Source: Burkholderiales bacterium (GTDB lineage: Bacteria > Pseudomonadota > Gammaproteobacteria > Burkholderiales > Burkholderiaceae_C). From it: a stretch of 64,000 bases of DNA. The translations under genes were made by a program, and so were the position numbers. Shown piece by piece: positions 1 to 8,089 of the stretch. A model generated the notes under the pieces. It saw only the letters and a list, made by a program, of their open reading frames with translations, was not told the DNA's origin and did not search any database. The stretch covers positions 186,001 through 250,000 of the forward strand of contig JAIOOS010000029.1 of NCBI GenBank assembly GCA_021414305.1, given 5' to 3'. How positions within the stretch are numbered: the stretch's first letter is position 1; each line of letters opens with the position of its first letter.

Positions 1-228
1 ACCCCCGCGAAGAAAGACGAAGTCCAGGGCGAAGGCGACTACGAGGCCGGCCGCCGCTACGACAAGGCGGCGCGCGAGTTCGCCGAGTCCGGCAAGGTCC
101 AGCCGGCGGCGCACGAAGCCGCGCCCGGATCTGCGAGCGAGGCCGAAGCCATGAAGCGCGCCGAGGAGATCGGCAAGTCGCATTCGAAAGGCGAGGACCG
201 CCCCGAGGGCGGCAAGAGCAAGAGCTGA
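1..228 (+). CDS. Hypothetical acidic small protein, C-terminal part (5' end outside window)
   Basis: The frame is open from base 1 to the TGA at 226-228, giving the last 75 residues of a protein. It is very rich in Lys, Glu, Ala and Gly, has no hydrophobic segment and carries a GDYEAGRRYD motif near its start. From memory, short proteins with this GDYEAGRRY...EF...G motif are common uncharacterised proteins in Burkholderiales. I cannot assign a function. It ends 3 bp from the 3' end of the convergent AsmA gene. Confidence 0.6.
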   Translation, partial: TPAKKDEVQGEGDYEAGRRYDKAAREFAESGKVQPAAHEAAPGSASEAEAMKRAEEIGKSHSKGEDRPEGGKSKS

Positions 229-231
229 GCT

Positions 232-2442
232 TCAGCGCGCCGCGCTCGCCGCGCTGGCCGCGGCGGGGGGCGTGCGAACGTTCTTCGCGACCGGCGTCGC
301 CGTGCCGATCTTGCCGCTGGTCGGCACCAGTGCAGCGCACTGCGCCGCGGTCTGCTTGGCCGCATCCCGCGCCCCCGGGTCGACGAAGGGGATCACTGCC
401 GCCAGGGGGCCGATCAGGACGCCGAGCAGCGTGGCCGCCGCCGTCTTGCCCGCCAGCTTCTTCACGTCGACCGAGACCTTGGGCTCGCCGAGGGTGCCGC
501 GCACGAGGATCGGCGTGCGCAAGGTCAACGGGCTGAAGTCCTTCGGCGAGACGACCGCGCGCAGGTCCAGCGTTTCGCTCTTGAGCGATACGCTGCCGTC
601 GATGAAGATCGTCGAATCGGGAGTGTTCAGGACGAACACCTTGGGCGTGGCCAGGCCGCCGGCAACGTCGAGATCGACCACGTTGCAGAGGATCGGCAGC
701 GACTTGTCGGCGGTCAGCTTCAGGCCCAGCGCCTGGGCGACGTCGAGACCGAGCAACTCGACGACCATGTGCGAGATCGTCGCCTCGCGCACGTGCATGC
801 GGATGTCGCCATTGAGGCTGGCGAGGATTTCCGCCGTCGAGCGGCCCGCGCCCTTGACCTGCAGCAGCGCGTCGAGCTTGCCGGAAACATAAGGCGGCGC
901 GTCCGCGGCCGACCGCTTGACCCGCAGCCAGTGCGCGAGGTCGACGCCGAGGGCGCGCAGGTCCGCGGTCCACAGCGCCTTGTCGGTGCGGCCGTCGAGC
1001 TGGAGGAAGCCGACCACGCGACCCTGGGCGGTTCGGCCCTCGAAATCGGCGATCGTCAGCACGCCGTCGGCGAGCAGCAGATGGCCGCGCACCGGACGCA
1101 GGGGCTCGATCAGGGTCGTGCCCGGATCGAACATCGCGATGTCGATCAGGACGTCGGCGTCCATCGCGCGCAGCGACGGCAGGTCGAACTTGCGGTCGGG
1201 AATGACGCGCTCGCTCGAGGCGGCCTTGGCGCCCGCGGCCGCGGCATCGCCGCTCGCCGGCGCGCCGACCACCGGCCCCAGGTCGGCCAGCACCAGGCGC
1301 GAGCCCGTGAGCTTGCCAGCCAGCAGCGGCACCTTGCGCCGGCTGTCGTAGGTGAATTCGCCACCGAGGCGGCTGCTGCCTATCGTCGCTTCGTCGAAGG
1401 TCGCCTTCCAGATGCCGCCGTCCTTCGCCACGTTGCCCCGTGCCTTGACCTCCGGCGTGGTCGGCAGGGTGATGCCGAGCGGGTCGCCGATCGCGGCAAG
1501 CGATGCCCCCGAGACCACGAAGCGGCCCTGCAAGCCGGCGAAGTGCATCGGATCGGTCGTGCGGCCGTCGAACGTGAGCCGGGCGCGGCCGACGCTGGCG
1601 ATCAGGTGCAGCGGCTGGGCCGTCGCCTCCTTGCCTTCGGCCAGCAGACCGAGAACGCCGGCGGTGCCGAGCTCGATGCGCACCGGCAGCTTTCGGTACT
1701 GGCCGGTGGCGTTCAGGCGCAGGCCGCGCTCGCCGGGTGCGAGCGCCACCGCCGAGGCCGCAGCCGCCGCGCCGCTGGCCGCGTTGCCGGCGCGCACGGA
1801 GATGCCGCTCGGCGCCGAAGCCGCGCTCGCTGCGTCACCGGTCGCCGGCGCCGGCGTGCTGCCGTCGTTGAGGGCGAAGTTCGCGTCGATCGCGGCCGGC
1901 AGGAGCTCGTCGCGGTAGGTGAGGTGGCCCTGGCCGACGCGCAGCTTGCCGAACCGCGGCAGGGCCTGCGGCGCCTCGCTGGTGTCGGCCTTGGCCTTCT
2001 TGCCGAACTGCCAGGAGGCGCTGCCGTCGGCGGCCCGTTCGAGGGCGGCGTCCAGCTCGCTCGCCTCGAGGTCACGGATGCGCAGCGGCTCGCCGCGCCC
2101 GGCGCTCCAGAGATCGAGGTAGCTGAGCTCCAGCCGGGCGTCGCGCGCGAGCAGCATGTGCGGCTCCTTGCTCCAGGCCGGCGCGCCGATCTCGATGCGC
2201 TGCGCCGTGATCCGCAAGCCGCCGAACAGCGACACGCGCACTCCGCCCTGGCCGCCGCCTTCGTCGTTGAACTCGACCCGCCGGTCTATCGTCTTCGCCA
2301 GCCAGTGCTGCACCGGCGAAACGAGGAACGGCCAGCCGATCGCCTCGCAGACGAAGACCGCGACGACCAGCGCCGCGACGACCGAAAGGGTCGCAAGCGG
2401 CCAGCGAACGCCCGCCCGCCATGCAGCGAGCGGATTCCTCAT
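232..2442 (-). CDS. AsmA family protein
   Basis: 736 residues. An N-terminal membrane anchor (about residues 13-35, WPLATLSVVAALVVAVFVC) is followed by a long periplasmic part. That part has the AsmA look: repeated beta-rich segments such as GSSRLGGEFTYDS and DLRAVVSPKDFSPL, and a C-terminal AsmA-like segment around ILVRGTLGEPKVSVDV. AsmA proteins are inner-membrane-anchored bridge-like proteins linked to outer-membrane lipid homeostasis. The ATG at 2442 overlaps the stop of the upstream PPOX gene by 4 bp (ATGA), so it is the last gene of the operon starting at 6200. A longer open frame runs upstream to 4152 but crosses three well-supported genes, so the short start is preferred. A low-complexity Ala/Ser stretch sits near residue 210-240. 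Confidence 0.88.
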   Translation of the reverse strand: MRNPLAAWRAGVRWPLATLSVVAALVVAVFVCEAIGWPFLVSPVQHWLAKTIDRRVEFNDEGGGQGGVRVSLFGGLRITAQRIEIGAPAWSKEPHMLLARDARLELSYLDLWSAGRGEPLRIRDLEASELDAALERAADGSASWQFGKKAKADTSEAPQALPRFGKLRVGQGHLTYRDELLPAAIDANFALNDGSTPAPATGDAASAASAPSGISVRAGNAASGAAAAASAVALAPGERGLRLNATGQYRKLPVRIELGTAGVLGLLAEGKEATAQPLHLIASVGRARLTFDGRTTDPMHFAGLQGRFVVSGASLAAIGDPLGITLPTTPEVKARGNVAKDGGIWKATFDEATIGSSRLGGEFTYDSRRKVPLLAGKLTGSRLVLADLGPVVGAPASGDAAAAGAKAASSERVIPDRKFDLPSLRAMDADVLIDIAMFDPGTTLIEPLRPVRGHLLLADGVLTIADFEGRTAQGRVVGFLQLDGRTDKALWTADLRALGVDLAHWLRVKRSAADAPPYVSGKLDALLQVKGAGRSTAEILASLNGDIRMHVREATISHMVVELLGLDVAQALGLKLTADKSLPILCNVVDLDVAGGLATPKVFVLNTPDSTIFIDGSVSLKSETLDLRAVVSPKDFSPLTLRTPILVRGTLGEPKVSVDVKKLAGKTAAATLLGVLIGPLAAVIPFVDPGARDAAKQTAAQCAALVPTSGKIGTATPVAKNVRTPPAAASAASAAR

Positions 2443-2966
2443 CCGGTCCAGGCCGTGCCCGCCGCGGGGAGGGAGAGGTCGGTCAGGACGTCGTGCTCGG
2501 CGCGGCTGATCGGCAATCCGGCGAAGGCCGAGGCGGCCCGAGCGAGCAGGCGCACGGTGCGGCTGTTCGGCGCGTCCCAGAACTCGGCCTTGTCGGGCAC
2601 GACCTTGAGCAGCGCGAGATGACGCGATGCCGGCCCGTCGGGGAAGGCGGCGCGGTGCAGAGGCGTCCAGAGGCGCTCGATCCGCACCGCGTCCTTGGCG
2701 ATCTCGCCGCGGCCGGAGAGCGAGACGTAGGTGCCGCGCGCTTCGCCGACGAAGCTGAGGTTGACGACCCGCAGCCGTTCGGCGAGGTCGGAGCGCAGGT
2801 CGGTGAAGAACCAGAGCGCGCCCTCGGCGTCCATCTCGAGCGCTTCCATCGGGCAGCTGACGAGCGCGCCGTCGTCGCAGGCGGAGGTGAGCATCGCCAC
2901 CGGCATGTCGGCGATCAGCTCGCCGAGGCGGACGAGATCGGGAGTGGCCTGGGATTCGATCTTCAT
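2439..2966 (-). CDS. Pyridoxamine 5'-phosphate oxidase-fold protein (general stress protein 26 type)
   Basis: 175 residues resembling the FMN-binding split-barrel family. Recognisable are the N-terminal helix, MPVAMLTSACDDGALVSCPM, then ALWFFTDLRSDLAERLRV and SFVGEARGTYVSLSGRGEI. This is the arrangement in general stress protein 26-like PPOX proteins, which bind FMN or F420 but whose substrates are mostly unknown. Start ATG at 2966. Its 3' end overlaps the AsmA start by 4 bp, while about 108 bp separate it from the upstream dehydrogenase gene, so a second promoter is possible there. Confidence 0.85.
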   Translation of the reverse strand: MKIESQATPDLVRLGELIADMPVAMLTSACDDGALVSCPMEALEMDAEGALWFFTDLRSDLAERLRVVNLSFVGEARGTYVSLSGRGEIAKDAVRIERLWTPLHRAAFPDGPASRHLALLKVVPDKAEFWDAPNSRTVRLLARAASAFAGLPISRAEHDVLTDLSLPAAGTAWTG

Positions 2967-3074
2967 GGGCGGGGTGCGGCGCGGCGCAATCGGAGTGAGG
3001 GCTTGTGGGCCATTCTGTTGCCGCTGCCGCGCCCCTCCTATCGGCCCGTGTCGGCGGCCCTTGTCGGTTCGATC

Positions 3075-4076
3075 CTACAGTCGGCGCCGGCCGAGCACCT
3101 CGGGATTGAGCGCCGTCGGCGGGAGCGCCGCGCCGGGGCGGGTGTCGAGGGCGGCGATCAGGTTGTCGGCGGCAAGCTCGGCCATTGCCCGCCGGGTCGG
3201 CAGGCTGGCGCTGGCGATGTGCGGCGTGAGCACGACGTTGGCCACCGTGAGCAGGTCGGGATGGACCGCCGGCTCGCCTTCGAACACGTCGAGCCCGGCG
3301 GCGGCGATCGTGCCGGCGCGCAGTGCCGCCGCCAGCGCCCGGTCGTCGACGATGCCGCCGCGGGCGATGTTGGTGAGCGTCGCCGTCGGCTTCATCCGCT
3401 TCAGCTCGGCCTCGCCGACGAGGTGATGCGACTCGGCCGAATACGGCACGACGATGACGAGGTGATCCGCGGTCGCGAGCAGCTCCTCCTTCGTCAGCCA
3501 GCGGGCGCCCAGCTCGGCCTCGACCGCCGGGTCGAGGCGCGAGCGGTTGTGATAGACCACCGGCATGGCGAAGCCGCGTGCGCCGCGCCGCGCGATCGCC
3601 CGGCCGATCCGGCCCATGCCGAGGATGCCGAGCGTGGCGCCGTGCACGTCGGCGCCGGCGAACAGGTCGACCGACCACTTCGTCCACTCGCCGCGGCGCA
3701 GGAAATGCTCGCTCTCGGCAATGCGCCGGGCGGTCGCCATCATCAGCGCGAAGCCGAAGTCGGCGGTGGTCTCGGTCAGCACGTCGGGCGCGTTGGAGAC
3801 GAGCACGCCGCGCGCGGTGCAGGCCGGCACGTCGATGTTGTTGTAGCCGACGGCCATGCTGCATACCGCGCGCAGGTCCGGGCAGGCGTCGAGCAGGGTG
3901 GCGTCGATCGGCTGCGTGCCGGTGAGGAACGCGCCCGACTTGCCCTGCAGCCGGGCGATCAGCTCGTCGCGGCTCCAGACGACGTCGGCGTCGTTGGCCT
4001 CGACCGCGAAGTGCTCGCGCAGGCGCTCGAGCGTCTCGGGGAAGATCCGGCGACAGACGAGGACCTGGGGCTTCAT
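3075..4076 (-). CDS. D-2-hydroxyacid dehydrogenase (glyoxylate/hydroxypyruvate reductase, D-glycerate dehydrogenase type)
   Basis: 333 residues. It has the family hallmarks in order: an N-terminal substrate domain with AVGYNNIDV, the Rossmann motif GILGMGRIGRAIARR (about residues 150-165), NIARGGIVDD with the catalytic Arg, GLDVFEGEP with the catalytic Glu and TPHIASAS with the catalytic His. Such enzymes reduce glyoxylate or hydroxypyruvate with NAD(P)H. The start ATG at 4076 overlaps the nitroreductase stop (ATGA), so translation is probably coupled. The exact substrate cannot be read from sequence. Confidence 0.9.
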   Translation of the reverse strand: MKPQVLVCRRIFPETLERLREHFAVEANDADVVWSRDELIARLQGKSGAFLTGTQPIDATLLDACPDLRAVCSMAVGYNNIDVPACTARGVLVSNAPDVLTETTADFGFALMMATARRIAESEHFLRRGEWTKWSVDLFAGADVHGATLGILGMGRIGRAIARRGARGFAMPVVYHNRSRLDPAVEAELGARWLTKEELLATADHLVIVVPYSAESHHLVGEAELKRMKPTATLTNIARGGIVDDRALAAALRAGTIAAAGLDVFEGEPAVHPDLLTVANVVLTPHIASASLPTRRAMAELAADNLIAALDTRPGAALPPTALNPEVLGRRRL

Positions 4077-4786
4077 GGCGAGACTCCCTCGACGTACTTG
4101 ACGAAGCTGGCCACCGGCTCGCGCTCGGTGACCAGCGTGTTCTCGATCGCATCGGGGTCGCGGTAGCCGAGCGCCATGCCGCAGACGAGCTGCTCGTTCG
4201 CCGGCGCGCCGATCGCCGGCATGATGATGCGGTGAAACGGCGTCCACGCGGCCTGGGGGCAGGTGTCGAGGCCGAAGCCCCGGGCGGTGACCATCACGCT
4301 CTGCAGGAACATGCCGAAGTCGAGCCAGCTGCCTTGCCCCATGATCCGGTCGATCGTGAACATCAGGCCGACCGGCGCGTCGAAGAAACGGTAATTGCGC
4401 GCGTGCTGGAGGTGCATCCGGGCCTTGTCGGTCTTGGCGATGTCGAGCAGGCCGTAGAGGTCCCAGCCGACCTTTCGCCGACGATCGATGAACGGCGACT
4501 TCCACTCGGCCGGGTAGTAGTCGTATTCCTCGGTGTGGGCCGCGCGCTGCTCGGGGTCGTCGTAGGCGGCGAGGATGCGCTGCGACAGCGCTTCCTTGGC
4601 CGCGCCGGTCAGCACATAGACGTTCCACGGCTGGGTGTTGGTGCCGGAGGGCGCGCGCGCGGCGACCGAAAGCACCCGCTCGAGCAGCTCGCGCGGCACC
4701 GGCTTCGGCAGGAAGGCGCGGATCGAGCGGCGCGAGGTGATCGCCGCCTCGACGTCGAGCACGGGGACGGGGGGAACTTGACTCAA
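4073..4786 (-). CDS. Nitroreductase family protein (TTG start)
   Basis: 237 residues. The N-terminal SRRSIRAF motif and ARAPSGTNTQPW are the FMN-binding signature of the nitroreductase/oxygen-insensitive NAD(P)H flavin oxidoreductase family. The C-terminal part has GFGLDTCPQAAW and a conserved GYRDPD segment. No ATG fits. The TTG at 4786 overlaps the thioesterase stop as TTGA and gives the usual family N-terminus just ahead of AAITSRRSIRAF, so it is the chosen start. Physiological substrate is unknown. It is the third gene of the 6200-232 operon. Confidence 0.87.
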   Translation of the reverse strand: MSQVPPVPVLDVEAAITSRRSIRAFLPKPVPRELLERVLSVAARAPSGTNTQPWNVYVLTGAAKEALSQRILAAYDDPEQRAAHTEEYDYYPAEWKSPFIDRRRKVGWDLYGLLDIAKTDKARMHLQHARNYRFFDAPVGLMFTIDRIMGQGSWLDFGMFLQSVMVTARGFGLDTCPQAAWTPFHRIIMPAIGAPANEQLVCGMALGYRDPDAIENTLVTEREPVASFVKYVEGVSP

Positions 4787-5256
4787 GCGAGCTCCTTGAC
4801 GATCTGCAGCAGCCGCTCGGGCAAGGCGACCGGCCGCTGCGTCGCACGATCGACGTAGACGTGGATGAAGTGGCCGCGGGCCGCGGTTTCGGCGGCGCCG
4901 GCGGCGAAGATGCCGATCTCGTAGCGCACGCTCGAGCCGCCGATCCGGCCGACCCGGATGCCGGCCTCGAGGGCCTGCGGAAAGGCGAGCGGCGAGAAGT
5001 AGGTGCAGCGCGTCTCGACGACGAAGCCGATCACCTCGCCGGCGGCGACGTCGAGGGCGCCGGCCTCGATCAGCAGGCCGTTGATGGCGGTGTCGAACAG
5101 CGCGTAGTAGACGACGTTGTTGATGTGGCCGTAGGCGTCGTTGTCGAGCCAGCGGGTGGCGAGCGGGACGAACCGGCGGTAGGCGGCGCGCGGCAGCGGC
5201 TGCGGCCGGTCGAGGGCGGCGGCCTCGTTGGAGGCACTCTGTTCTCTGTCGCTCAT
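4783..5256 (-). CDS. Acyl-CoA thioesterase (hot-dog fold, 4-hydroxybenzoyl-CoA thioesterase-like)
   Basis: 157 residues. The motif TRWLDNDAYGHINNVVYYALFD carries the catalytic Asp of the 4HBT hot-dog family (D-x-Y-G-H-x-N-N). Downstream strands ETRCTYFSPL and GSSVRYEIGIF match the thioesterase core. It hydrolyses acyl-CoA thioesters in the cytoplasm; chain-length preference is not predictable. ATG at 5256 overlaps the deacetylase stop by 4 bp. Confidence 0.88.
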   Translation of the reverse strand: MSDREQSASNEAAALDRPQPLPRAAYRRFVPLATRWLDNDAYGHINNVVYYALFDTAINGLLIEAGALDVAAGEVIGFVVETRCTYFSPLAFPQALEAGIRVGRIGGSSVRYEIGIFAAGAAETAARGHFIHVYVDRATQRPVALPERLLQIVKELA

Positions 5257-6200
5257 GGGCGGGCATTCTTCCATCCTTGCCAGGAATCGATGGCGGCGCG
5301 GATCGTCGCCGCCTGGACGCCGACCGTGACCTCGATGTCGTGACCGTAGCCGCCTGCCATCGACAGCGCGACCGGAATGCGGCGTTCGCGCAGCGCGGTC
5401 AGGACGCGAACGTCGCGCTCGAGCAGGCCGGCCGCGCTCAGCTTCAGGCGGCCGAGCCGGTCGCCTTCGTGCGGGTCGGCGCCGGCCAGGTAGAAGGCGA
5501 GCGCGAACGGCCGGGCCGCGTGCGCCCGCCACACCACCGCCAGCGCGGCGTCGAGCGCGGCCAGGTAGTCGGCGTCGCCGCAGCCGTCGGCCAGGCCGAC
5601 GTCGAGATCGCTCGTCGCCTTGCGGAACGGGAAGTTCTTCTCGCCGTGCAGCGAGAGCGTGAACACGCTGTAATCGCCGGCGAAGATGGCCGCGGTGCCG
5701 TCGCCCTGGTGGACGTCGAGGTCGATGACGACGATGCGCGGCAGCGCCCCGCCGCCCTCCTCCGCCGCGCCCCGTGCCTCGGCCTGGAGCGCGCGCGCCG
5801 CGACCGCGACGTCGTTGAAGACGCAGTAGCCGCTGCCGCGGCCGGCGCTCGCGTGGTGGGTGCCGCCGGCGAGGTTGGCGGCCACGCCCTCGACCCGCGC
5901 GGCGCGCGCCGCGGCGAGGGTGGCGCCGACCGAGCGGCGCGCCCGCTCGACCATCGCTTCGCTCCAGGGAAAGCCGATCGCCCGCTGCTCGGCCGCGCTC
6001 AGCCCGTTGCCGGCGACCGCCTGCACGTAACGGGGCTCGTGGGCGAGAACGAGGACCTCGTCGCCGGCGGGCTCGGCCTCGCGGATGTCGAGCTCCGGCC
6101 AGGCCTCCACTCGCGTGCGCAGGCGCCGGTACTTGGTCGCGGGGAAGGTGTGCCCCGGCGGCAGGGCGAGCGGCTGCCGGTCGGCATGGAAGGCCTTCAT
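5253..6200 (-). CDS. Histone deacetylase superfamily protein (acetoin utilisation/polyamine deacetylase-like)
   Basis: 315 residues. Zn-dependent deacetylase signatures are present: GGTHHASAGRGSGYCVFND with the HH pair, IVVIDLDVHQGDGTAAIF with the Asp/His metal ligands, and YLAGADPHEGDRLGRL with the second Asp. The final SMAGGYG loop is also conserved. Bacterial members deacetylate small amines or lysine residues. Start ATG at 6200; longer in-frame codons to 6293 run into the phasin promoter. It is the first gene of a six-gene overlapping operon reading leftward. Confidence 0.88.
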   Translation of the reverse strand: MKAFHADRQPLALPPGHTFPATKYRRLRTRVEAWPELDIREAEPAGDEVLVLAHEPRYVQAVAGNGLSAAEQRAIGFPWSEAMVERARRSVGATLAAARAARVEGVAANLAGGTHHASAGRGSGYCVFNDVAVAARALQAEARGAAEEGGGALPRIVVIDLDVHQGDGTAAIFAGDYSVFTLSLHGEKNFPFRKATSDLDVGLADGCGDADYLAALDAALAVVWRAHAARPFALAFYLAGADPHEGDRLGRLKLSAAGLLERDVRVLTALRERRIPVALSMAGGYGHDIEVTVGVQAATIRAAIDSWQGWKNARP

Positions 6201-6287
6201 CGCGCCGGTTCGAGCCGGCCGCAGAGGCCCCCCGCGGGCCGGAAATAGGGGCTCCCGACTAAAGTGGTGCGGCGCAGCATAAAACGC

Positions 6288-6337
6288 TTGCAAGCTTCGG
6301 GTTTACCTCTATACTTCGTTCTTGTTGCACTGCAACA
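6288..6337 (+). promoter_or_regulatory. Phasin promoter with PhaR-like operator
   Basis: TTGCAA (6288-6293) and TATACT (6310-6315), 16 bp apart, form a good sigma70 promoter. The expected start point near 6322 is followed at once by a dyad with 7-bp arms, TGTTGCA-C-TGCAACA (6323-6337). A second TGCACTGC lies at 6351-6358. TGC-rich dyads at phaP promoters are known targets of the PHA-responsive repressor PhaR; assignment here is inference from position and sequence. Confidence 0.6.
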
Positions 6338-6385
6338 TAAATCGCTGAACTGCACTGCCCACCCATTCGTTCCAGGAGACCCCTC

Positions 6386-6922
6386 ATGATGACCGCTGAA
6401 CAAATCGTTTCCGCCCAGAAGGCCAACATCGAAACCTTCTTCGGCCTTTCCGGCCTCGCCTTCGAAGGCGTCGAGAAGCTGATCGAGCTGAACACGCAAG
6501 CCGCCAAGGCCGCGCTGACCGAAGCCTCGGCGACGATCCAGGCCGCCCTGTCGGTCAAGGACGCGCAAGAGCTGATGGCCCTGCAAGCCGGCCTGCTCCA
6601 GCCCGCCGCCGAGAAGGCTGCCTCCTACGGCCGCCTGGTGTACGAAATCGCCGCCTCGACCGGCGCCGAAGTGGGCCGTGTCGCCGAAGCGACCGCCGCC
6701 GACGCGCAAGCGAAGTTCATGTCGGTCGTCGACAACGCCGTCAAGAACGCGCCGGCCGGCACCGAGAACGCGGTTGCCCTGGTGAAGTCGGCTGTCGCCG
6801 CTGCCAACAACGCCTTCGAAAGCGTGCAGAAGGCCGGCAAGCAAGCCGCCGAAGTCGCCGACGCGAACTTCCAGGCCCTGTCGACGAGCGCCGTCCGCGC
6901 GACCAAGTCGAAGAAGGCCTGA
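6386..6922 (+). CDS. phaP: Phasin family protein (PHA granule-associated)
   Basis: 178 residues, almost entirely amphipathic helix with Ala, Lys and Glu. It has the phasin_2 pattern: EQIVSAQKANIETFFGLSG, then AFEGVEKLIELNTQAAKAAL and a Lys-rich tail (ATKSKKA). Phasins coat polyhydroxyalkanoate granules and control their number and size. An AGGAGA ribosome site at 6374-6379 precedes two adjacent ATGs (6386 and 6389). It stands alone, with its own promoter and a strong terminator. A PHA synthase homologue is in the same window at 34733. Confidence 0.92.
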   Translation: MMTAEQIVSAQKANIETFFGLSGLAFEGVEKLIELNTQAAKAALTEASATIQAALSVKDAQELMALQAGLLQPAAEKAASYGRLVYEIAASTGAEVGRVAEATAADAQAKFMSVVDNAVKNAPAGTENAVALVKSAVAAANNAFESVQKAGKQAAEVADANFQALSTSAVRATKSKKA

Positions 6923-6968
6923 GCTTTCGCTGAAGAGAGTCGCATCGCAGCCGCGATGCGATAGAGAA

Positions 6969-6996
6969 AGGCCCGGATCCGTCCGGGCCTTTTTTC
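6969..6996 (+). terminator. Rho-independent terminator of the phasin gene
   Basis: A 9-bp GC-rich stem (AGGCCCGGA, 6969-6977, with TCCGGGCCT, 6982-6990), a four-base loop and then a run of T. Confidence 0.9.
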
Positions 6997-7012
6997 ATCG
7001 AGCAGCACGTTT

Positions 7013-7462
7013 TCACGACATGCGCGGCGGCCAGTTGTGCGTCTCCTCCTGGCAGCTCTCGCACCAGGCGTAGAGCGCGTCGTAGAGCACCATGCCGTGC
7101 GTGAGCATCTCGTGGTCGTCGGCGAAGGTCTTCGAGAGGCCGAGCGAGATCGCATAGAGCCCGGCCGACTGCGGCGTCAGCTCGAGCCGCGAGGTGTCGG
7201 CGCCGCGGACGATGGCGGCGAGCTGCAGCAAGGCGGGGCTCTCCAGGGCGTACTTCGCCAGGAAGGCGTCGAAGCTGCAGCGCTCGCCCACGTGCGACAT
7301 CTCGACCCCGGGAATGTCGTAGGGGATCGCGCCGGTTTTCGCCGCCATGGGCAGCACGTCGCCGGCGGGCACGTAGAGAAACTCGGGCTCGCGGTCGATG
7401 AACCGGGCGACCAGCCAGGGACAGGCGATGCGGTCGATCTTGGCCGTTCGCGAGTGATCCAC
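7013..7462 (-). CDS. Short ChrB C-terminal-domain protein (chromate resistance-associated)
   Basis: 149 residues matching only the C-terminal domain of ChrB. It opens with KIDRIACPWLVARFIDREPEF, equivalent to the WIDRLATAWLVRRFVDP of the full ChrB encoded at 9451, and contains the conserved GVEMSHVGERCSFDAF block. No ATG fits; GTG at 7462 begins 1 bp after the upstream stop and gives the expected N-terminus. It is the last gene of the chromate operon. Stand-alone ChrB-C proteins occur in many proteobacteria; their biochemical role is unknown. Confidence 0.8.
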   Translation of the reverse strand: MDHSRTAKIDRIACPWLVARFIDREPEFLYVPAGDVLPMAAKTGAIPYDIPGVEMSHVGERCSFDAFLAKYALESPALLQLAAIVRGADTSRLELTPQSAGLYAISLGLSKTFADDHEMLTHGMVLYDALYAWCESCQEETHNWPPRMS

Positions 7463-7463
7463 T

Positions 7464-8078
7464 TCATGGCGCGACCTCCTTGCCTTCGAGGTCGCGACCC
7501 GCCGACTGCCAGCCGTCGATGCCGCCCTGCAGGTAGCGAGCCGGGACGCCCGCGGCGCGCAGGCGCAGCGCCGTGGCCCGCCCGACTTCGTGGCCGTAGA
7601 TGCAATAGACCACCACCTCGCGGCCGGCCGGGATCTCGCTCGCCCACTGCGCCACCGCGGCCGGATCGCGCCAGGCAGCGCCGGGCAGGCGGGTCGCGGC
7701 CTGCTCGAACATCGCCCGGCGGCGGACGTCGAGCACCAGCGCGCCGGCGACGTCGTCATGGCCCGCCGCGAACGACTCGCTCGCGTGCTCGACGGCGTGC
7801 TGGTAGCGCGCGTAGACGGCCGCCCAATCGATCGCCGCGATGGACGCGTCGACTTCCGGATTCCGCTCGAGGATCAGCAGCGGCACCTCGGCCGCCCATG
7901 CCGGCGCCGGATCGGCCGCGACCAGGTTGACCAGCCGGCCCTCGCGCGCCAGGAAGGTCAGCGTCACGTTCCCGCTTCGAGCCTCCTCCCGGGCCAGAGC
8001 GGCGAACTCCGATCGCCAGCGCGCGACGCTCCCGAAGCTCGCGTCGAGCGCGAGCGCCATTGCCGGAACCATGTCCAT
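7464..8078 (-). CDS. Fusion of a degenerate superoxide dismutase C-terminal domain with rhodanese
   Basis: 204 residues. Residues about 9-100 (LDASFGSVARWRSEFAAL ... GNVTLTFLAREGRLVNL ... VYARYQHAV) follow the C-terminal half of Fe/Mn superoxide dismutase. The metal-ligand motif D-x-W-E-H is replaced by LERNPEVD, so SOD activity is unlikely. Residues about 105-200 are a rhodanese domain with the active-site loop YCIYGHEVGR (Cys159). Chromate operons often carry an SOD (ChrC) and a rhodanese (ChrE) as separate genes; here they look fused and the SOD part disarmed. A GAGGAGA ribosome site precedes the ATG at 8078. Confidence 0.82.
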   Translation of the reverse strand: MDMVPAMALALDASFGSVARWRSEFAALAREEARSGNVTLTFLAREGRLVNLVAADPAPAWAAEVPLLILERNPEVDASIAAIDWAAVYARYQHAVEHASESFAAGHDDVAGALVLDVRRRAMFEQAATRLPGAAWRDPAAVAQWASEIPAGREVVVYCIYGHEVGRATALRLRAAGVPARYLQGGIDGWQSAGRDLEGKEVAP

Positions 8079-8089
8079 GCTGTTTCTCC

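Noticed and set aside
769..2622. 617-codon plus-strand open frame opposite AsmA
   Set aside because: Protein is Arg/Gly/Ala-rich without motifs, antisense to a well-supported AsmA gene; typical shadow frame of high-GC DNA.
232..4152. Reading the AsmA frame as one 1306-codon gene
   Set aside because: The upstream 570 codons run across the PPOX and dehydrogenase genes and have shadow composition; ATG 2442 with an ATGA overlap is the real start.
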